From assembly GCA_937929805.1 (NCBI GenBank), contig CALFUT010000041.1, forward strand, positions 1 through 64,000: a stretch of 64,000 nucleotides of DNA, written 5' to 3'. The position numbers and the translations under genes are program-made. Of the stretch, positions 1 to 10,235 are shown one piece after another; position 1 is the stretch's first letter, and each line of letters begins with the position of its first letter. The DNA comes from an uncultured Pirellulaceae bacterium (lineage in GTDB: Bacteria > Planctomycetota > Planctomycetia > Pirellulales > Pirellulaceae). Below the pieces are notes generated by a model. It did not search any database and had not been told where the DNA came from. It saw only the letters and a program-made list of their open reading frames with translations.

Positions 1-171
1 TTGCCGCAGGATGCTGTTTTTCGTACCGGGTGCAAGGTCATCTTTCGGATGACCGGCGATCGTCACGCGGCCCGGTTTGATTGGGTGCTTGTACTGGCGG
101 TGACTGCCCTTCTGAGCGACCATCACCCAGCCATCATCCTCAATTATACGCTGGATTTCGCGAACAGTCAT
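1..171 (-). CDS. hicA: HicA-type mRNA interferase toxin, truncated by window edge
   Basis: Reverse-strand translation from ATG at 171: MTVREIQRIIEDDGWVMVAQKGSHRQYKHPIKPGRVTIAGHPKDDLAPGTKNSILRQ; typical HicA/YcfA fold with the GSHRQYKHP His motif. Not in the ORF track because it runs off the edge. Confidence 0.9.
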   Translation of the reverse strand, partial: MTVREIQRIIEDDGWVMVAQKGSHRQYKHPIKPGRVTIAGHPKDDLAPGTKNSILRQ

Positions 172-299
172 GAATTACCTGTGGTTAGGTCACCTAACGG
201 GTTTATGTAAGACAATGTGTCGTAAAATACGAAACGTTTGTGCGGACATCGTACCATTTGATGGGAGCGATGCAAACTTTTTGTGCTTGACCCGGTAGG

Positions 300-892
300 T
301 CAGCAAGATGACTCATTTTGGTGAGCGCAGAAAGCTAGAATGGCTTCGGCGCCAGAGTTTTGGCGTTTGGGCCGTACCGCCGCGCGGCGTGATCCCTTCG
401 GTCCGTCGAAGATTGGCGGCTTGTTAAGTCTAGGCCGTTGGAAGCCGATGTCGGGCGGCTTGTTTGTGCAATTGTCGGGCGGCTTTCCGATCAGTCGCGT
501 CAGCGAACTTAGCCGAGTAACTTTTGGATGAAGCGGATGTCGGTTCCGTTTTCCAACAAATGGGTGGCAAAGGCGTGGCGGAATGAGTGCGGCGTGACAT
601 GTTTGGTGACTCCAGCCAGATCGCTGGCAATGGCGACCCAGCGTTGGAGCGTGCGGGGCGACATGTGTCGATCGCGACGGTGGTGGAGCGATGCAGTTCG
701 ACATCGCGTCGGTCTGCGCGTCGGCCGCGGGCGATCTGATGGGGTTGGCCGTTTTTGTAGGTGTGGATGGGCCGGTCGTTTGAGTGACTCGTATTTGGGC
801 GACCGGCAGTTTCCTCGCAAACAAGCATCGTATTCCTCCCTGCGACTGCAACTCACGAATCGATAACTTAAGATTAGTGTTTTTGTGTACAC
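300..892 (-). pseudogene. Decayed tyrosine recombinase/phage integrase C-terminal fragment
   Basis: ORF 509..892 ends with [33 protein letters not shown] then stops; contains the HxxR catalytic box but lacks the catalytic Tyr region; upstream sequence is split among frames. Confidence 0.75.
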
Positions 893-1033
893 TGTTGCCA
901 GTAACTTCTTGCGGAATGCGAATTGATGCGGGTTTTCATGATTGCTCTGGATGGAACTCGGGCAACTAGCCGCGAGGTTGATTCACTCGCTCGCGCTTCG
1001 GGCTTGTCTTGGGGCAAGTTTCTCGAGAGTTGC

Positions 1034-2386
1034 TTACTGCTTGGGCGACAGCTCTCGAGCTTTGATGTTACGGAACAGGATGTCGGTGGTGGGGTCGTGA
1101 CCCTGCAGAATGAACGTGCCCTTTTCTTTTCGGAGACCTTTGCGCGGATTGGGGTGGCGCTTTCGTTCGTCCGTCCAGTCGGTGACTTGTAGACCGTTAA
1201 CCCACACGCTGATGTGATTGCCGGTGGTGACGATCGTCTTGGAGAACCATTCTTGATCGTTTGCGTTGATGCGTCTTGCGTTGGTGCGTCGAAAGATGCC
1301 GCCGGTGCCGCAGTCGACCGGTTTGGACCGATCACCTTCTTTGCCTTGGTTCTGGATTTGGCTTTCGTAGCCGTTAGTGAATTCTCCCGGAATGCTGCGG
1401 AAGAAAACGCCGCTGTTTAGGCCGTTGGCGTTGGTGCGACATTGCATCGAGAACACAAAATCGGCCAGTTGAATTTTTGATTCCAGTTGGCCGCGGCCGC
1501 CGATCACCTTCAGTTCGCCTTCCTTGGTAACAGTGAACTTGCTTTCGTTCGCTTGCGAGTCATCCCACTGGCTCAGATCTTTCCCGTTGAAAATGGAATC
1601 GACGTTCAAGGGGCGGAGCACAACGTTTCGAAACTTGATTAGACCCTTGTTAAATTGAAGACCGATGTAGCCACGTTTGACTCCGGTCGGATCAACGTAC
1701 TCGTTCACCGTTTCACCGCCCAGCTTGACGGTGACTTTATCGCCTTGGACTGTGACGTGGAACGTTTGCCAGTGATCGGGTTGATTTTTAATTTCGACCT
1801 TGTTGCGTTTGACAAAAGAGCCGGTTGGGAACGCGTTGGATCGATCGGCAATGTTTAGCTCGTAGCAATCGGTTGCGACGTCACCGGGCTTATTACCCAT
1901 CCGCAGAAAAACTCCGCTGTTGGTTTTGTCGGTTGCCATGAAGTCGGCTTTTAGTTCGTAATCATCGAATTCGGTCGTCGTGCGTAGGATGCTGGCCTTG
2001 CCCGTGTCGGCCTCAATAACTTTGTCGACGATTCGCCAGTTCGCTCCCGATTTTTCCGTTTCTTTCCAGCCGAATAGAGTTTCTCCATCGAAAAGAGAGA
2101 TCCAGCCGTTGGCGACATCTGTTTCGGTCAGTCCGGGGGGAAGCAATACTTTGTCCGATTTTGACAGCCGGTACTCGGCTTGGGCCATAGCGTTGGTCTT
2201 TGGTGTCAGAATCGCTAAGCACGCAATCCACAACGTGAGCAGTTTGATTGGACGAGCAGTCGGGCCGATTTGAGCAGGGAAGCTTGGAAAGTGTTTGTCG
2301 TTTTGCGTCGGTCTGGAGCGAAACATGGGCGGATCTCGGATGAGTTTGTTTGTCGGAGGGCTGACTGGGATTCGTCCCGGATTCAA
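1034..2386 (-). CDS. Secreted DUF1080 (3-keto-disaccharide hydrolase / LamG-like) protein with two DUF1080 domains
   Basis: GWISLFDGETLFGWKE...GVFLRMG... followed by a second SIFNGKDLSQWDD...SGVFFRSIPGE unit; signal-like N-terminus. Confidence 0.85.
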   Translation of the reverse strand: MNPGRIPVSPPTNKLIRDPPMFRSRPTQNDKHFPSFPAQIGPTARPIKLLTLWIACLAILTPKTNAMAQAEYRLSKSDKVLLPPGLTETDVANGWISLFDGETLFGWKETEKSGANWRIVDKVIEADTGKASILRTTTEFDDYELKADFMATDKTNSGVFLRMGNKPGDVATDCYELNIADRSNAFPTGSFVKRNKVEIKNQPDHWQTFHVTVQGDKVTVKLGGETVNEYVDPTGVKRGYIGLQFNKGLIKFRNVVLRPLNVDSIFNGKDLSQWDDSQANESKFTVTKEGELKVIGGRGQLESKIQLADFVFSMQCRTNANGLNSGVFFRSIPGEFTNGYESQIQNQGKEGDRSKPVDCGTGGIFRRTNARRINANDQEWFSKTIVTTGNHISVWVNGLQVTDWTDERKRHPNPRKGLRKEKGTFILQGHDPTTDILFRNIKARELSPKQ

Positions 2387-2673
2387 TTGATGGTCGGTAG
2401 AGGTGCCTTGTTACGCGAACAGCTGGCCGGTGAAGCTACTCAAGCGGACCAAATTGCCAGAACGGATCGTAAGCGAACGCAAGCGACGGCTCAATGGAGC
2501 GGCTGACGTTGTTGGAAGAGTTTGCAGTGGAATGAGCTTGGCCGTTGTGGCGTCTGGGTAAGTGATAGGGGCGTTTGATTTGCCAAAAAATGCGACTTGG
2601 TTCTTGCAACTCTAGGCTGTCGGTGGGCATAATTGCGGTTCGCGTTTTCACCCAAATTCTTTCAACCTATGGC

Positions 2674-4125
2674 ATGCCCGTGAGTGACACGACCTTCCGT
2701 TTCGACCAAGACTACGTTTTGCTGACTGGTGGCACAGGCCTTGTGGGCCAATACTTGGTCAAGGAGTTATTGACCGCCGGGCAACGTGTCGCATTGGTGG
2801 TCCGGCACGGCAAAAAGATGACCGCCAGAGAACGTGTGGAAGCCTTCATGCAGCGTTGGGAAGCCGAAACCGGTTCGGTTCTTCCCAGACCGGTGGTGCT
2901 GGTGGGGGATGTTTGTGACGCGAATCTTGGATTGAGCGACGAAGCGCTTGATTGGGTGGGCGAGCATTGTAGCCGAGTGATCCATAGCGCGGCAGTGTTG
3001 ACCTTTCATGGGAAGTCGATGGACGATGATCCATGGCGAACGAATCTTGGCGGCACAAGAAATGTTGTTGAGCTTTGCGAAAAGTTTGACATTCAAGAAC
3101 TGCACTACCTGTCGACCGCTTACGTGTGTGGCAAGCGAGACGACCGAGTCATGGAAACGGATCTCGATTGTGGCCAAGAGTTTCGCAATGACTACGAGGA
3201 ATGTAAGTGTCAGGCGGAAAAGCTTGTCCATGCCGCAAACATTGATTCGAAAACGATTTACCGTCCGGCGGTGATCGTGGGTGACTCGAAGACCGGCTAC
3301 ACGGTTACCTATCACGGGTTGTATTTATATCTACGGTTGATGGCGACTCTTGTGCCACTGCAGAAACGAAACGAAAACGGTCTGATCGAGACGAAGATCC
3401 GACTTCCCATGGATGGCGATGAGCCTCGGAATCTAGTGACCGTTGACTGGGTCGCTGAGGTGGTTGCTCACATTTTTCTTGACCGGTCGGCTCATGGGCA
3501 AACGTATCACCTAACGCCGGACGAGTGCTTTTCGGCGCGTCAGGTTATTGAGTACGGCTGCGAGTACTTTGGTTCTGAAGGAGTTGAGTTTGCGGGGGCG
3601 GGAGCCGAACGCGACGCGGACAGCGAATTTGCGGCTCACTTTTTTGAAAACGCGGTAATGTACGAGGATTACGAGACCAGTGATCCGGAGTTCGACAAGA
3701 GTTTGGTTGACGACGTCGCCGGTCACCTGAAGTGTCCACCTGTCGATCGAGACATGGTTTTTCGGTTCATCGAATTTGGCGCGAAGGACAAGTGGGGCAA
3801 ACGACGGCCTAAAAGTCCAGAAGTTCCTTTTTGGGGCTCGGATCAGCGGCAGTCGATGCTTCGGGCGGCAACTTCGTTTGATGGCTTGGCTGAGGATTCC
3901 ACCATTGGAATCGATTTACAAGGGCCGGGTGGTGGACAATGGCAGATCTCAAAGGATGCGGCGGGCAACCTGCAATGGGCTGCTGGCCTGCCTTGCGATA
4001 AAAATGCTACGATTATTTCGGGTGAGACTGGGCAGTTTGCCTCTTCTGGGGATACGTCAGAGGCGAGTACTTGGGAGGCGTTCTTCGAATCCGCATTGGG
4101 CGAAACGCTTGGTGCTTCCATCTAG
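2674..4125 (+). CDS. Extended SDR / thioester-reductase-like NAD(P)-binding protein with C-terminal SCP2-like region
   Basis: LLTGGTGLVGQYLVKELL Rossmann motif, YxxxK-like active-site region; ORF 2575..4125, likely start ATG 2674 (MPVSDTTFRFDQDYVLLTGGTG). Confidence 0.75.
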   Translation: MPVSDTTFRFDQDYVLLTGGTGLVGQYLVKELLTAGQRVALVVRHGKKMTARERVEAFMQRWEAETGSVLPRPVVLVGDVCDANLGLSDEALDWVGEHCSRVIHSAAVLTFHGKSMDDDPWRTNLGGTRNVVELCEKFDIQELHYLSTAYVCGKRDDRVMETDLDCGQEFRNDYEECKCQAEKLVHAANIDSKTIYRPAVIVGDSKTGYTVTYHGLYLYLRLMATLVPLQKRNENGLIETKIRLPMDGDEPRNLVTVDWVAEVVAHIFLDRSAHGQTYHLTPDECFSARQVIEYGCEYFGSEGVEFAGAGAERDADSEFAAHFFENAVMYEDYETSDPEFDKSLVDDVAGHLKCPPVDRDMVFRFIEFGAKDKWGKRRPKSPEVPFWGSDQRQSMLRAATSFDGLAEDSTIGIDLQGPGGGQWQISKDAAGNLQWAAGLPCDKNATIISGETGQFASSGDTSEASTWEAFFESALGETLGASI

Positions 4126-4475
4126 TTCCTGTTGCTTGCCTTTCGGGGCTCTTTGGGGACGAAGGGGGAACTTAAACGGAAAAGTTCGGCGGTCCGAACG
4201 CGTTCGCACGCTTGGCTGTGGGCTGGCTCACGGAAATCGATTTACCGAAACAAAACGGATGCTTGACGGTGCGAATCTCGCTAGCTGTTGCGTCGAAGTT
4301 GGGAAGCTCGGTACTTCCCCCTGCTTGATTCTTTGACATGTAACGGGAATGATCAGCCTACCGCGCTGTGGATCAATGAGTTTCCGCTTGAATCAAGTCA
4401 TCAGTGTTGAAAAAATTGCACGGTCCGTTAGCCGTGAATCAAAAAAGTTGAGTTACTTATCACAGGAGATTTCCA

Positions 4476-5195
4476 ATGAAGTTGTTTGCTAATTTAATCC
4501 TTGCAGCGATTGCTTGTGTCGCGATTCAAAACGTCTCGATCGCTCAGGATGGCTCTGGTGAGAAAACGATCACCAAAAAATCGATGACCGACGCGTCAGC
4601 TGAACCATCGTGTTGCAGCAAGAGCGGAGAAAGCTGTTCCGAGGGTTGCCCGATCAGTAAAGCGATGGCCGGACTACCAAAAATGAGCTTTGAGGTTGCT
4701 GGCGAATCAACCTGCTGCTCTGCATCTGCTGCGTCTTTGGCAGAATCAAAATCGGCTCCGATTCAATACGTCGTGGGTGAAGACAAGTTCGAAACTAAAC
4801 AGGCCGCGTACACTTCATTGATCGAGAAGACGGAAGCGATGGTCAACGATTACGTGACTCCGTGTAAGTGCGAAGTTTCTGGAACAACGACCATTGCTGG
4901 AACTAAGTGCTCTTGCCCAGTGCAGGCTGGTGAGACGGCTGAATTGGTGAAGACTGCGGTTGAGGGTGTGACGATGTCTTACGCAGTTGGCGAAGAAGTT
5001 TGCGCCTGCCCGACCAAGGCGGCTGAAATGGCTAAAGAAGGTGGTGTTGAGAAGATGTTTGTGGTCGACGGCGAGAAAACGTCGTGCGAAATGACCGCTC
5101 GTTTGAACTTGGCTCGCGCCAAGTACAAAGCTGCCGTTGCGGCAGTGCTTGCTCAAAGTAAGCCTGCCGAGCAGACAGAAACGTCTGGAACTTAG
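4476..5195 (+). CDS. Secreted cysteine-rich protein, unknown function
   Basis: Signal peptide MKLFANLILAAIACVAIQNVSIAQ, then CC, CxC and CxxxC motifs; two related repeats (YVVGEDKFETKQAAY / FVVDGEKTSCEMTARLNLARAKY). Confidence 0.8.
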   Translation: MKLFANLILAAIACVAIQNVSIAQDGSGEKTITKKSMTDASAEPSCCSKSGESCSEGCPISKAMAGLPKMSFEVAGESTCCSASAASLAESKSAPIQYVVGEDKFETKQAAYTSLIEKTEAMVNDYVTPCKCEVSGTTTIAGTKCSCPVQAGETAELVKTAVEGVTMSYAVGEEVCACPTKAAEMAKEGGVEKMFVVDGEKTSCEMTARLNLARAKYKAAVAAVLAQSKPAEQTETSGT

Positions 5196-5256
5196 ATCCT
5201 TGAAACGTTGCACTGCCCTTCCCCAAAGAGGCGGCGGTCATCATGGTGAAAAACTT

Positions 5257-5293
5257 AAAGACCCAATTGCCAACGCAATTGGGTCTTTTTTTT
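5257..5293 (+). terminator. Rho-independent terminator downstream of the Cys-rich gene
   Basis: Perfect 13-bp stem AAAGACCCAATTG-CCAACG-CAATTGGGTCTTT followed by a T run; could act bidirectionally. Confidence 0.9.
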
Positions 5294-5349
5294 GGACCGC
5301 CAACCGTTTGGTGGCGGAAGCGGTGTACGTCCCCGGTTCAAAGTGCCAA

Positions 5350-6669
5350 CTAATAAATTGACTCGGCTGATTCGGTCTCGTGGCGTTCGGATAGCTGTTG
5401 ATATGGGACGTATTGCTGCATCTCGATCCGGTTGTCGGAAGTGATGTTGTAATCAATGCCTCGCCAACGAACGGATCGCATGGTCGCGGCCTGATAAACT
5501 GCCGCCGGAAAGAGGAACTGGTTCAGTAAGGTTGCGACCAAGTTCATGCCGAGGCCTGAAACGTCCGACTGACGCGATGGGTCGGTTCCTCGGCGGTTCA
5601 AAACGTTTTTGGTGCAGCGATCGATCCACCCCAGCAGCATCAGATTGACGGTCTGATATAGCAAAAAGAATAGGATTAGCGCCACGGCTTCGGTTTGATT
5701 TCCCGTGAACCAAGCTACTGCAATCAAAAGTGGGGTGACGTAGCATGCGATTGCCGTCAAAACGCCATGCCCAAGCAGCATTGGCCAACAGCGATGGTGC
5801 AGCCTGATGGTCAATATCTGACGCACGATCCATGGGAATGCGTTGGCCAGTGTCGTGGACTCGGTGTTCTCCATAATCAGTGATGGAACGCGGTGAAGGG
5901 TCAGACCTTGTGGTTTGAATGCATCAGCGACCATGGTGTCTTCGCAGAACGCGGCTCGCCACGACGTTAGCAAATCGCATTGCTCAATGACATCGCGGCG
6001 AAAGGCAAGGCTACCACCCCAGCCGATCTTGTAGAGAATGACTTGGGGCGCTGCCGCGGAATTCCAGATTTTTCGAAAAACTGTTCCGACGTTTGATTCG
6101 TGCGGAGTGAACCAGCGATTGCCGGTGGTGGCTCCAACCGAGGAGTCGGCGAATGGTGCGAGCAGATCGCTTAGCCAGTTTTGGTCTGCCGCAGCGTCGG
6201 CATCAATGAACGCAACATATTCAATTTCTTTGGGCAAAGCCTTGACCGCGGTGACTAGGCTGGAACATTTCAAGGTGCAGGTCTTCGGCGGCGACACATT
6301 GAAATGCATCACGGGCTTGATGGATTGGCTTTCGAAAAAATTGCGGACATATTCGACCGCCGGATCGTCGGAATGGTCAAACACGATATGGAGTTGAAAA
6401 TTGGAATAGTTCTGTCCGACAATTCCTTTCAGGCAATCGCTCAGGCTTGGATCAACACCGCGCAAGCACAAAATGATGGCCGCGGGAGCTTGAATGGTCC
6501 CGGTTTTGTTTGCATCTCTGTGCTCGATGGTGGCCCGTTGCTCTCTTGCGAAGTCGTCGGATTGCAAAAACTTATGATATCCAAAGACGTAGATCAGTTG
6601 GGTGACGGAAAGGGTAAACAACAAACCGCTGACGGTGGCAGTTGCGATAGTGAGCATTGGCATCGACAC
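5350..6669 (-). CDS. Membrane glycosyltransferase, family 2 (ceramide glucosyltransferase/HpnI-like)
   Basis: N-terminal TM, AFIDADAAADQNWL (DxD-like), QxxRW-like region, C-terminal TMs. Confidence 0.8.
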   Translation of the reverse strand: MSMPMLTIATATVSGLLFTLSVTQLIYVFGYHKFLQSDDFAREQRATIEHRDANKTGTIQAPAAIILCLRGVDPSLSDCLKGIVGQNYSNFQLHIVFDHSDDPAVEYVRNFFESQSIKPVMHFNVSPPKTCTLKCSSLVTAVKALPKEIEYVAFIDADAAADQNWLSDLLAPFADSSVGATTGNRWFTPHESNVGTVFRKIWNSAAAPQVILYKIGWGGSLAFRRDVIEQCDLLTSWRAAFCEDTMVADAFKPQGLTLHRVPSLIMENTESTTLANAFPWIVRQILTIRLHHRCWPMLLGHGVLTAIACYVTPLLIAVAWFTGNQTEAVALILFFLLYQTVNLMLLGWIDRCTKNVLNRRGTDPSRQSDVSGLGMNLVATLLNQFLFPAAVYQAATMRSVRWRGIDYNITSDNRIEMQQYVPYQQLSERHETESAESIY

Positions 6670-6891
6670 GCAAATTTTGGGGGTGTTTCAGCGGACTAGG
6701 ATACTTGTTGACGGGACCGTTTGAAAGGTTGCGTTTGCAAAGTTGGCATAACCATTTGGGCGTCCATGGTTCGATCAACCAATCATCGTGACTTTTAGAA
6801 AACCCGTTTTCATCGGCCATCAAATTTTTTCCACCGTTGCGTTAAGCGGGATCACTTTGGTAATTTAGTCTAAGAAAGCACATGCATTTGT

Positions 6892-7689
6892 TTGAAATAT
6901 GAGCCAGCCATGGCAGTTCCAATTCTTGATGGCCAGAAAGTCGCTCAAACTGTGACCTGTCTTCGGAAACGCATCGGCGATCGGTTCCCAGACACCGGGT
7001 TGTTAAAAATTTGCGAGCAGTTGGAACGAATTTCCGCCAAAACGCGTCAGCGAAGTGATGAAATCAGTTCACCGATCTGGTGGATTCGAGTTGTTGGTTG
7101 GCTGTTGATCGCAATGGTTGGAATAATCGGTGTTGTGTTGCCCTCGCTGGTGGCTTCCGGGTTCAAAAAGGAAGAACTGAACCTACGCGCGTTAGTGGAG
7201 CTAGGCGATCCCGTGTTAAACGAGATCGTTTTGGTGGGCGCGTTGATTTTCTTTTTGTTTTCTTTGGAGACCCGCGTCAAGCGGCATCGTGCTCTCAAAG
7301 CAATCCACGAGCTACGCTCAATTGCTCACGTCATTGACATGCATCAATTGACCAAAGACCCGGAGCGAGTTCTTTCGGCCAACTATGAGTCGACCTCGGT
7401 GTCGCCTGTGACCAAACTCGATCGATTTCAGTTGCGTCGGTACCTTGATTATTGCACCGAGATGCTGTCGCTAACTGGAAAGATGGCTGCGCTTTATGTG
7501 CAGAACTTTGATGATGGTGTTGCCTTGGCGGGGGTGAACGAAGTGGAATCGCTGACCACGGGGCTGTCCAATAAGATTTGGCAGAAGATCATGATCCTGT
7601 ACAACATGAGTGATCATGTAGAGCAGAAAGAAAATACGGACACGACGACGGGAGGCGATGTCGACGGCCTTGCGACCCCAAGGTCGTAA
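6892..7689 (+). CDS. Conserved membrane protein, unknown function
   Basis: Two TM segments (WWIRVVGWLLIAMVGIIGVVLPSLV; IVLVGALIFFLFSLE), coding-like composition. Confidence 0.6.
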   Translation: MKYEPAMAVPILDGQKVAQTVTCLRKRIGDRFPDTGLLKICEQLERISAKTRQRSDEISSPIWWIRVVGWLLIAMVGIIGVVLPSLVASGFKKEELNLRALVELGDPVLNEIVLVGALIFFLFSLETRVKRHRALKAIHELRSIAHVIDMHQLTKDPERVLSANYESTSVSPVTKLDRFQLRRYLDYCTEMLSLTGKMAALYVQNFDDGVALAGVNEVESLTTGLSNKIWQKIMILYNMSDHVEQKENTDTTTGGDVDGLATPRS

Positions 7690-7810
7690 ATCGCCTAGGA
7701 CGTCGTTTGCTGGCTCACGCTCAGGTTCTACCAGCTTCTAAAACGCGTTTCCGATTGTGGTCTATCGCGATCCAGCGTGCTGAGCGGTGGGCTAAATAAG
7801 GTCGCCGTAG

Positions 7811-7894
7811 TACCCGAGGCGGGACTTGAACCCGCACGTCCGTAAGGACACAGGATTTTAAATCCTGAGCGTCTGCCAATTCCGCCACTCGGGC
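7811..7894 (-). tRNA. tRNA-Leu (anticodon UAA)
   Basis: Reverse strand GCCCGAGTGGCGGAATTGGCAGACGC TCAGGATTTAAAATCCTG TGTCCTTACGGACGTGCGGGTTCAAGTCCCGCCTCGGGTA; long variable arm, anticodon loop TTTAAAA. Confidence 0.95.
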
Positions 7895-8024
7895 ATTGAG
7901 TGTTTCTTGATTGCAGAACAGACAGGTTAACCAATGCCTTTTCAATCGCCAAGTCCGCCAACGGAGTTATCGCGTGACCGACGCGTTGGCAAAGGTGGGT
8001 GGTTCGCTTGACCGTCACGATCAG

Positions 8025-9851
8025 CTATTGGATCGCACTCTTTGGGAAACTGCCCAGCTCAATGGTGGTCTTTTTCGCTTGGCCTTCCCGAGCAAATTCA
8101 ACATCCAATTTGTCGCCTGCCCGCTGTTGAGCAATGATCAATCGGATATCCTCGAATATCGTGATTGGTTTCCCGCCCAGCTTTACGATCACGTCGCCCG
8201 CTTTGAGCCCAGCTTTTTCAGCACCCGAGTTCGCGACCACTTCAGAAATCGAGCAACCTACTCCCGCGGCAGGGAGATCGAGTTCGGGCGCATTTCCTTG
8301 TTGGTCCGGCTTCGCCTGTTGAGCCGCCCGCATTCGAGCAAGCATTCTGGCTCGCTGAACGTTGGCTCCGCCCAGATCCGGGCTGCGGATTCCAAGAAAG
8401 GCTGATGGAGTAAAGTCGATCCGCAGGTTAGGCCTGATTCGTTTCAGCTTCCGATATTCGTCTGAGTTGAATTTACACAAGGTCAAATTAATTCGGGTCA
8501 GCGACCCAAGTTTTGCGAATGACTCAAACCATTGTTCATCAACAAACGTATCTTCCAACGCAAGCTGGCTGAGCGAATCGATCTGCCGCAACTCTTGGTG
8601 CAACTTTTCTGATGCGGCACACTTTGAAAACTTTAGGCTAGTGATCGCCGACCCACTTAAGCGTTCGATGGCGTAGATGGGAATTGTCTGATTCACAAAC
8701 TCGTAATGAGTCGCAAATCGAGGCCATGCGGACTCGGGCGGCGGCTTGTTCGGGAATTTGCAGTTTTCGATATGAAGTCGAGTCACGGTTGAGCTTTTGT
8801 GAGCGATCGCCATCTCCGAGGTCGAAAGCTTTCTGTCTTTCCAATGAATTAGGGTCAGGTTGTTGATCGCGTGAAGCGATTTTAGGTCGTTGGGAGAACC
8901 ACGAAATTTGTCGTCCAAAAGCGCCATGGCTCCAAAACGAAACTGATTGGTGCGTAGCGCGTTCCCTGCAAACGGATCGTTCTGCCCAAGCAAGCTTCCT
9001 TGAGCTTGTCCAATGGCAGTCTCGGCATCGTCGCTGCCCAAGATTCGCTCTCGGTTGGTCGCGAGATCGGCTGCAAGCAGTTCATCCACTTGTTCGATCA
9101 GCTCGCGATCGGTCAAAGATTTTCTTTTTCTCAAACTACTGTTGTTGGCGATCTTGTCAGTTCGGGTCGAAGCCGAATTGACCTGTTGCTGACCCAGCAC
9201 CTGCTGCCCGTTGACGATAAGTCGTCCGTTAATCACCATCCTGCCGCCGCCCAACGCCTGCGGAGCCACAGCGGTTTGGTCACCGAGCGGATCTGAAATC
9301 GTGGCCCCAAGCTCTCGAAGACGTTTGATCGCATTTTTCTTGCGAGTCAATTTCCACTGTTGCCGCAGGCCTTCGAGCCTTGCGGTGGTTCCCGCATCGT
9401 CGAGCGGGTATAGCAACCGTAGAACTCCCGTCGATTTGTAAAACGTGTCCTCGTCGCCCGCGATACCGATTTTCTCGATGATTGAGCGGATCCTCCAAGC
9501 CGATTCCGGTGATGAAGTGAGGCTGTGCAGCGCCATTGGTTTGAGAGAGTCGATGCCTTGGCCAGCAAGTTGATCAGCGGCGGTTTCTCGAACCTGATAG
9601 TTCTGGGCATCTAGTTGGGTTAGCAACTTGCCCACATCCGTATCGGAGGATTCCGCTTGTGCTGCATTGGTTGTTCCAGAGCAAAGACCCAAAGAAAACA
9701 GATTTACGCCGATGGTCAGCATCAGCGTGGTGATGTAACCACGTCGGACGCGATCGTGCTGCCGCGCGGACGCTGGGGCGTTCATGATGCAGAAAGGGTG
9801 GGACATGGAATGCAATCTGGGCATTGGTTGACTAACCGGCATGGTACACAA
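8025..9851 (-). CDS. Secreted/anchored protein with HEAT-like N-terminus, LRR-like middle and C-terminal PDZ domain
   Basis: C-terminus GVGCSISEVVANSGAEKAGLKAGDVIVKLGGKPITIFEDIRLIIAQQRAGDKLDVEFARE is a PDZ domain. Confidence 0.75.
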   Translation of the reverse strand: MCTMPVSQPMPRLHSMSHPFCIMNAPASARQHDRVRRGYITTLMLTIGVNLFSLGLCSGTTNAAQAESSDTDVGKLLTQLDAQNYQVRETAADQLAGQGIDSLKPMALHSLTSSPESAWRIRSIIEKIGIAGDEDTFYKSTGVLRLLYPLDDAGTTARLEGLRQQWKLTRKKNAIKRLRELGATISDPLGDQTAVAPQALGGGRMVINGRLIVNGQQVLGQQQVNSASTRTDKIANNSSLRKRKSLTDRELIEQVDELLAADLATNRERILGSDDAETAIGQAQGSLLGQNDPFAGNALRTNQFRFGAMALLDDKFRGSPNDLKSLHAINNLTLIHWKDRKLSTSEMAIAHKSSTVTRLHIENCKFPNKPPPESAWPRFATHYEFVNQTIPIYAIERLSGSAITSLKFSKCAASEKLHQELRQIDSLSQLALEDTFVDEQWFESFAKLGSLTRINLTLCKFNSDEYRKLKRIRPNLRIDFTPSAFLGIRSPDLGGANVQRARMLARMRAAQQAKPDQQGNAPELDLPAAGVGCSISEVVANSGAEKAGLKAGDVIVKLGGKPITIFEDIRLIIAQQRAGDKLDVEFAREGQAKKTTIELGSFPKSAIQ

Positions 9852-10235
9852 CGATCATTCGATGTGTCGAGCGATCTAGGAGACGGTTTCAAAAGTGCTG
9901 TGTGATGCCAATATGAGTCTACAAATCCGCGTTTTGCACGCCATGAGCCAGCATATCGACCGCCGCTGATACGGCAAATTAGAGTTTTGAAACAGTCTCC
10001 AAGTTGATTTCAGTCGCCCCATTTAATCCAAAAATGTGTAAAAAACCGCAATTTGACTCAATCGCTGTGGTTTCGCAGTCGATGGGAGAGAATACATCGG
10101 CTTCGCTAAGAAGTTCCGGGTTTTACGAACTGACCGTTTTATACGAAAAACGGTCAACGGTGCTGATCGCCTCTGAACGGTTGCCAAAACGTGAACCAAT
10201 TGAAATCAGTTGAAGTACAAACAGGCAGTGGTGCC

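Noticed and set aside
300-851. 183-aa ORF overlapping the integrase remnant
   Set aside because: Out of frame with the recombinase motif and low-complexity (PP/KPP-rich); considered non-coding.
7721-8018. Minus-strand ORFs containing ARVAELADAQDLKSC / PSGGIGRRSGFKIL
   Set aside because: Read-through of the tRNA-Leu gene, a common annotation artefact.
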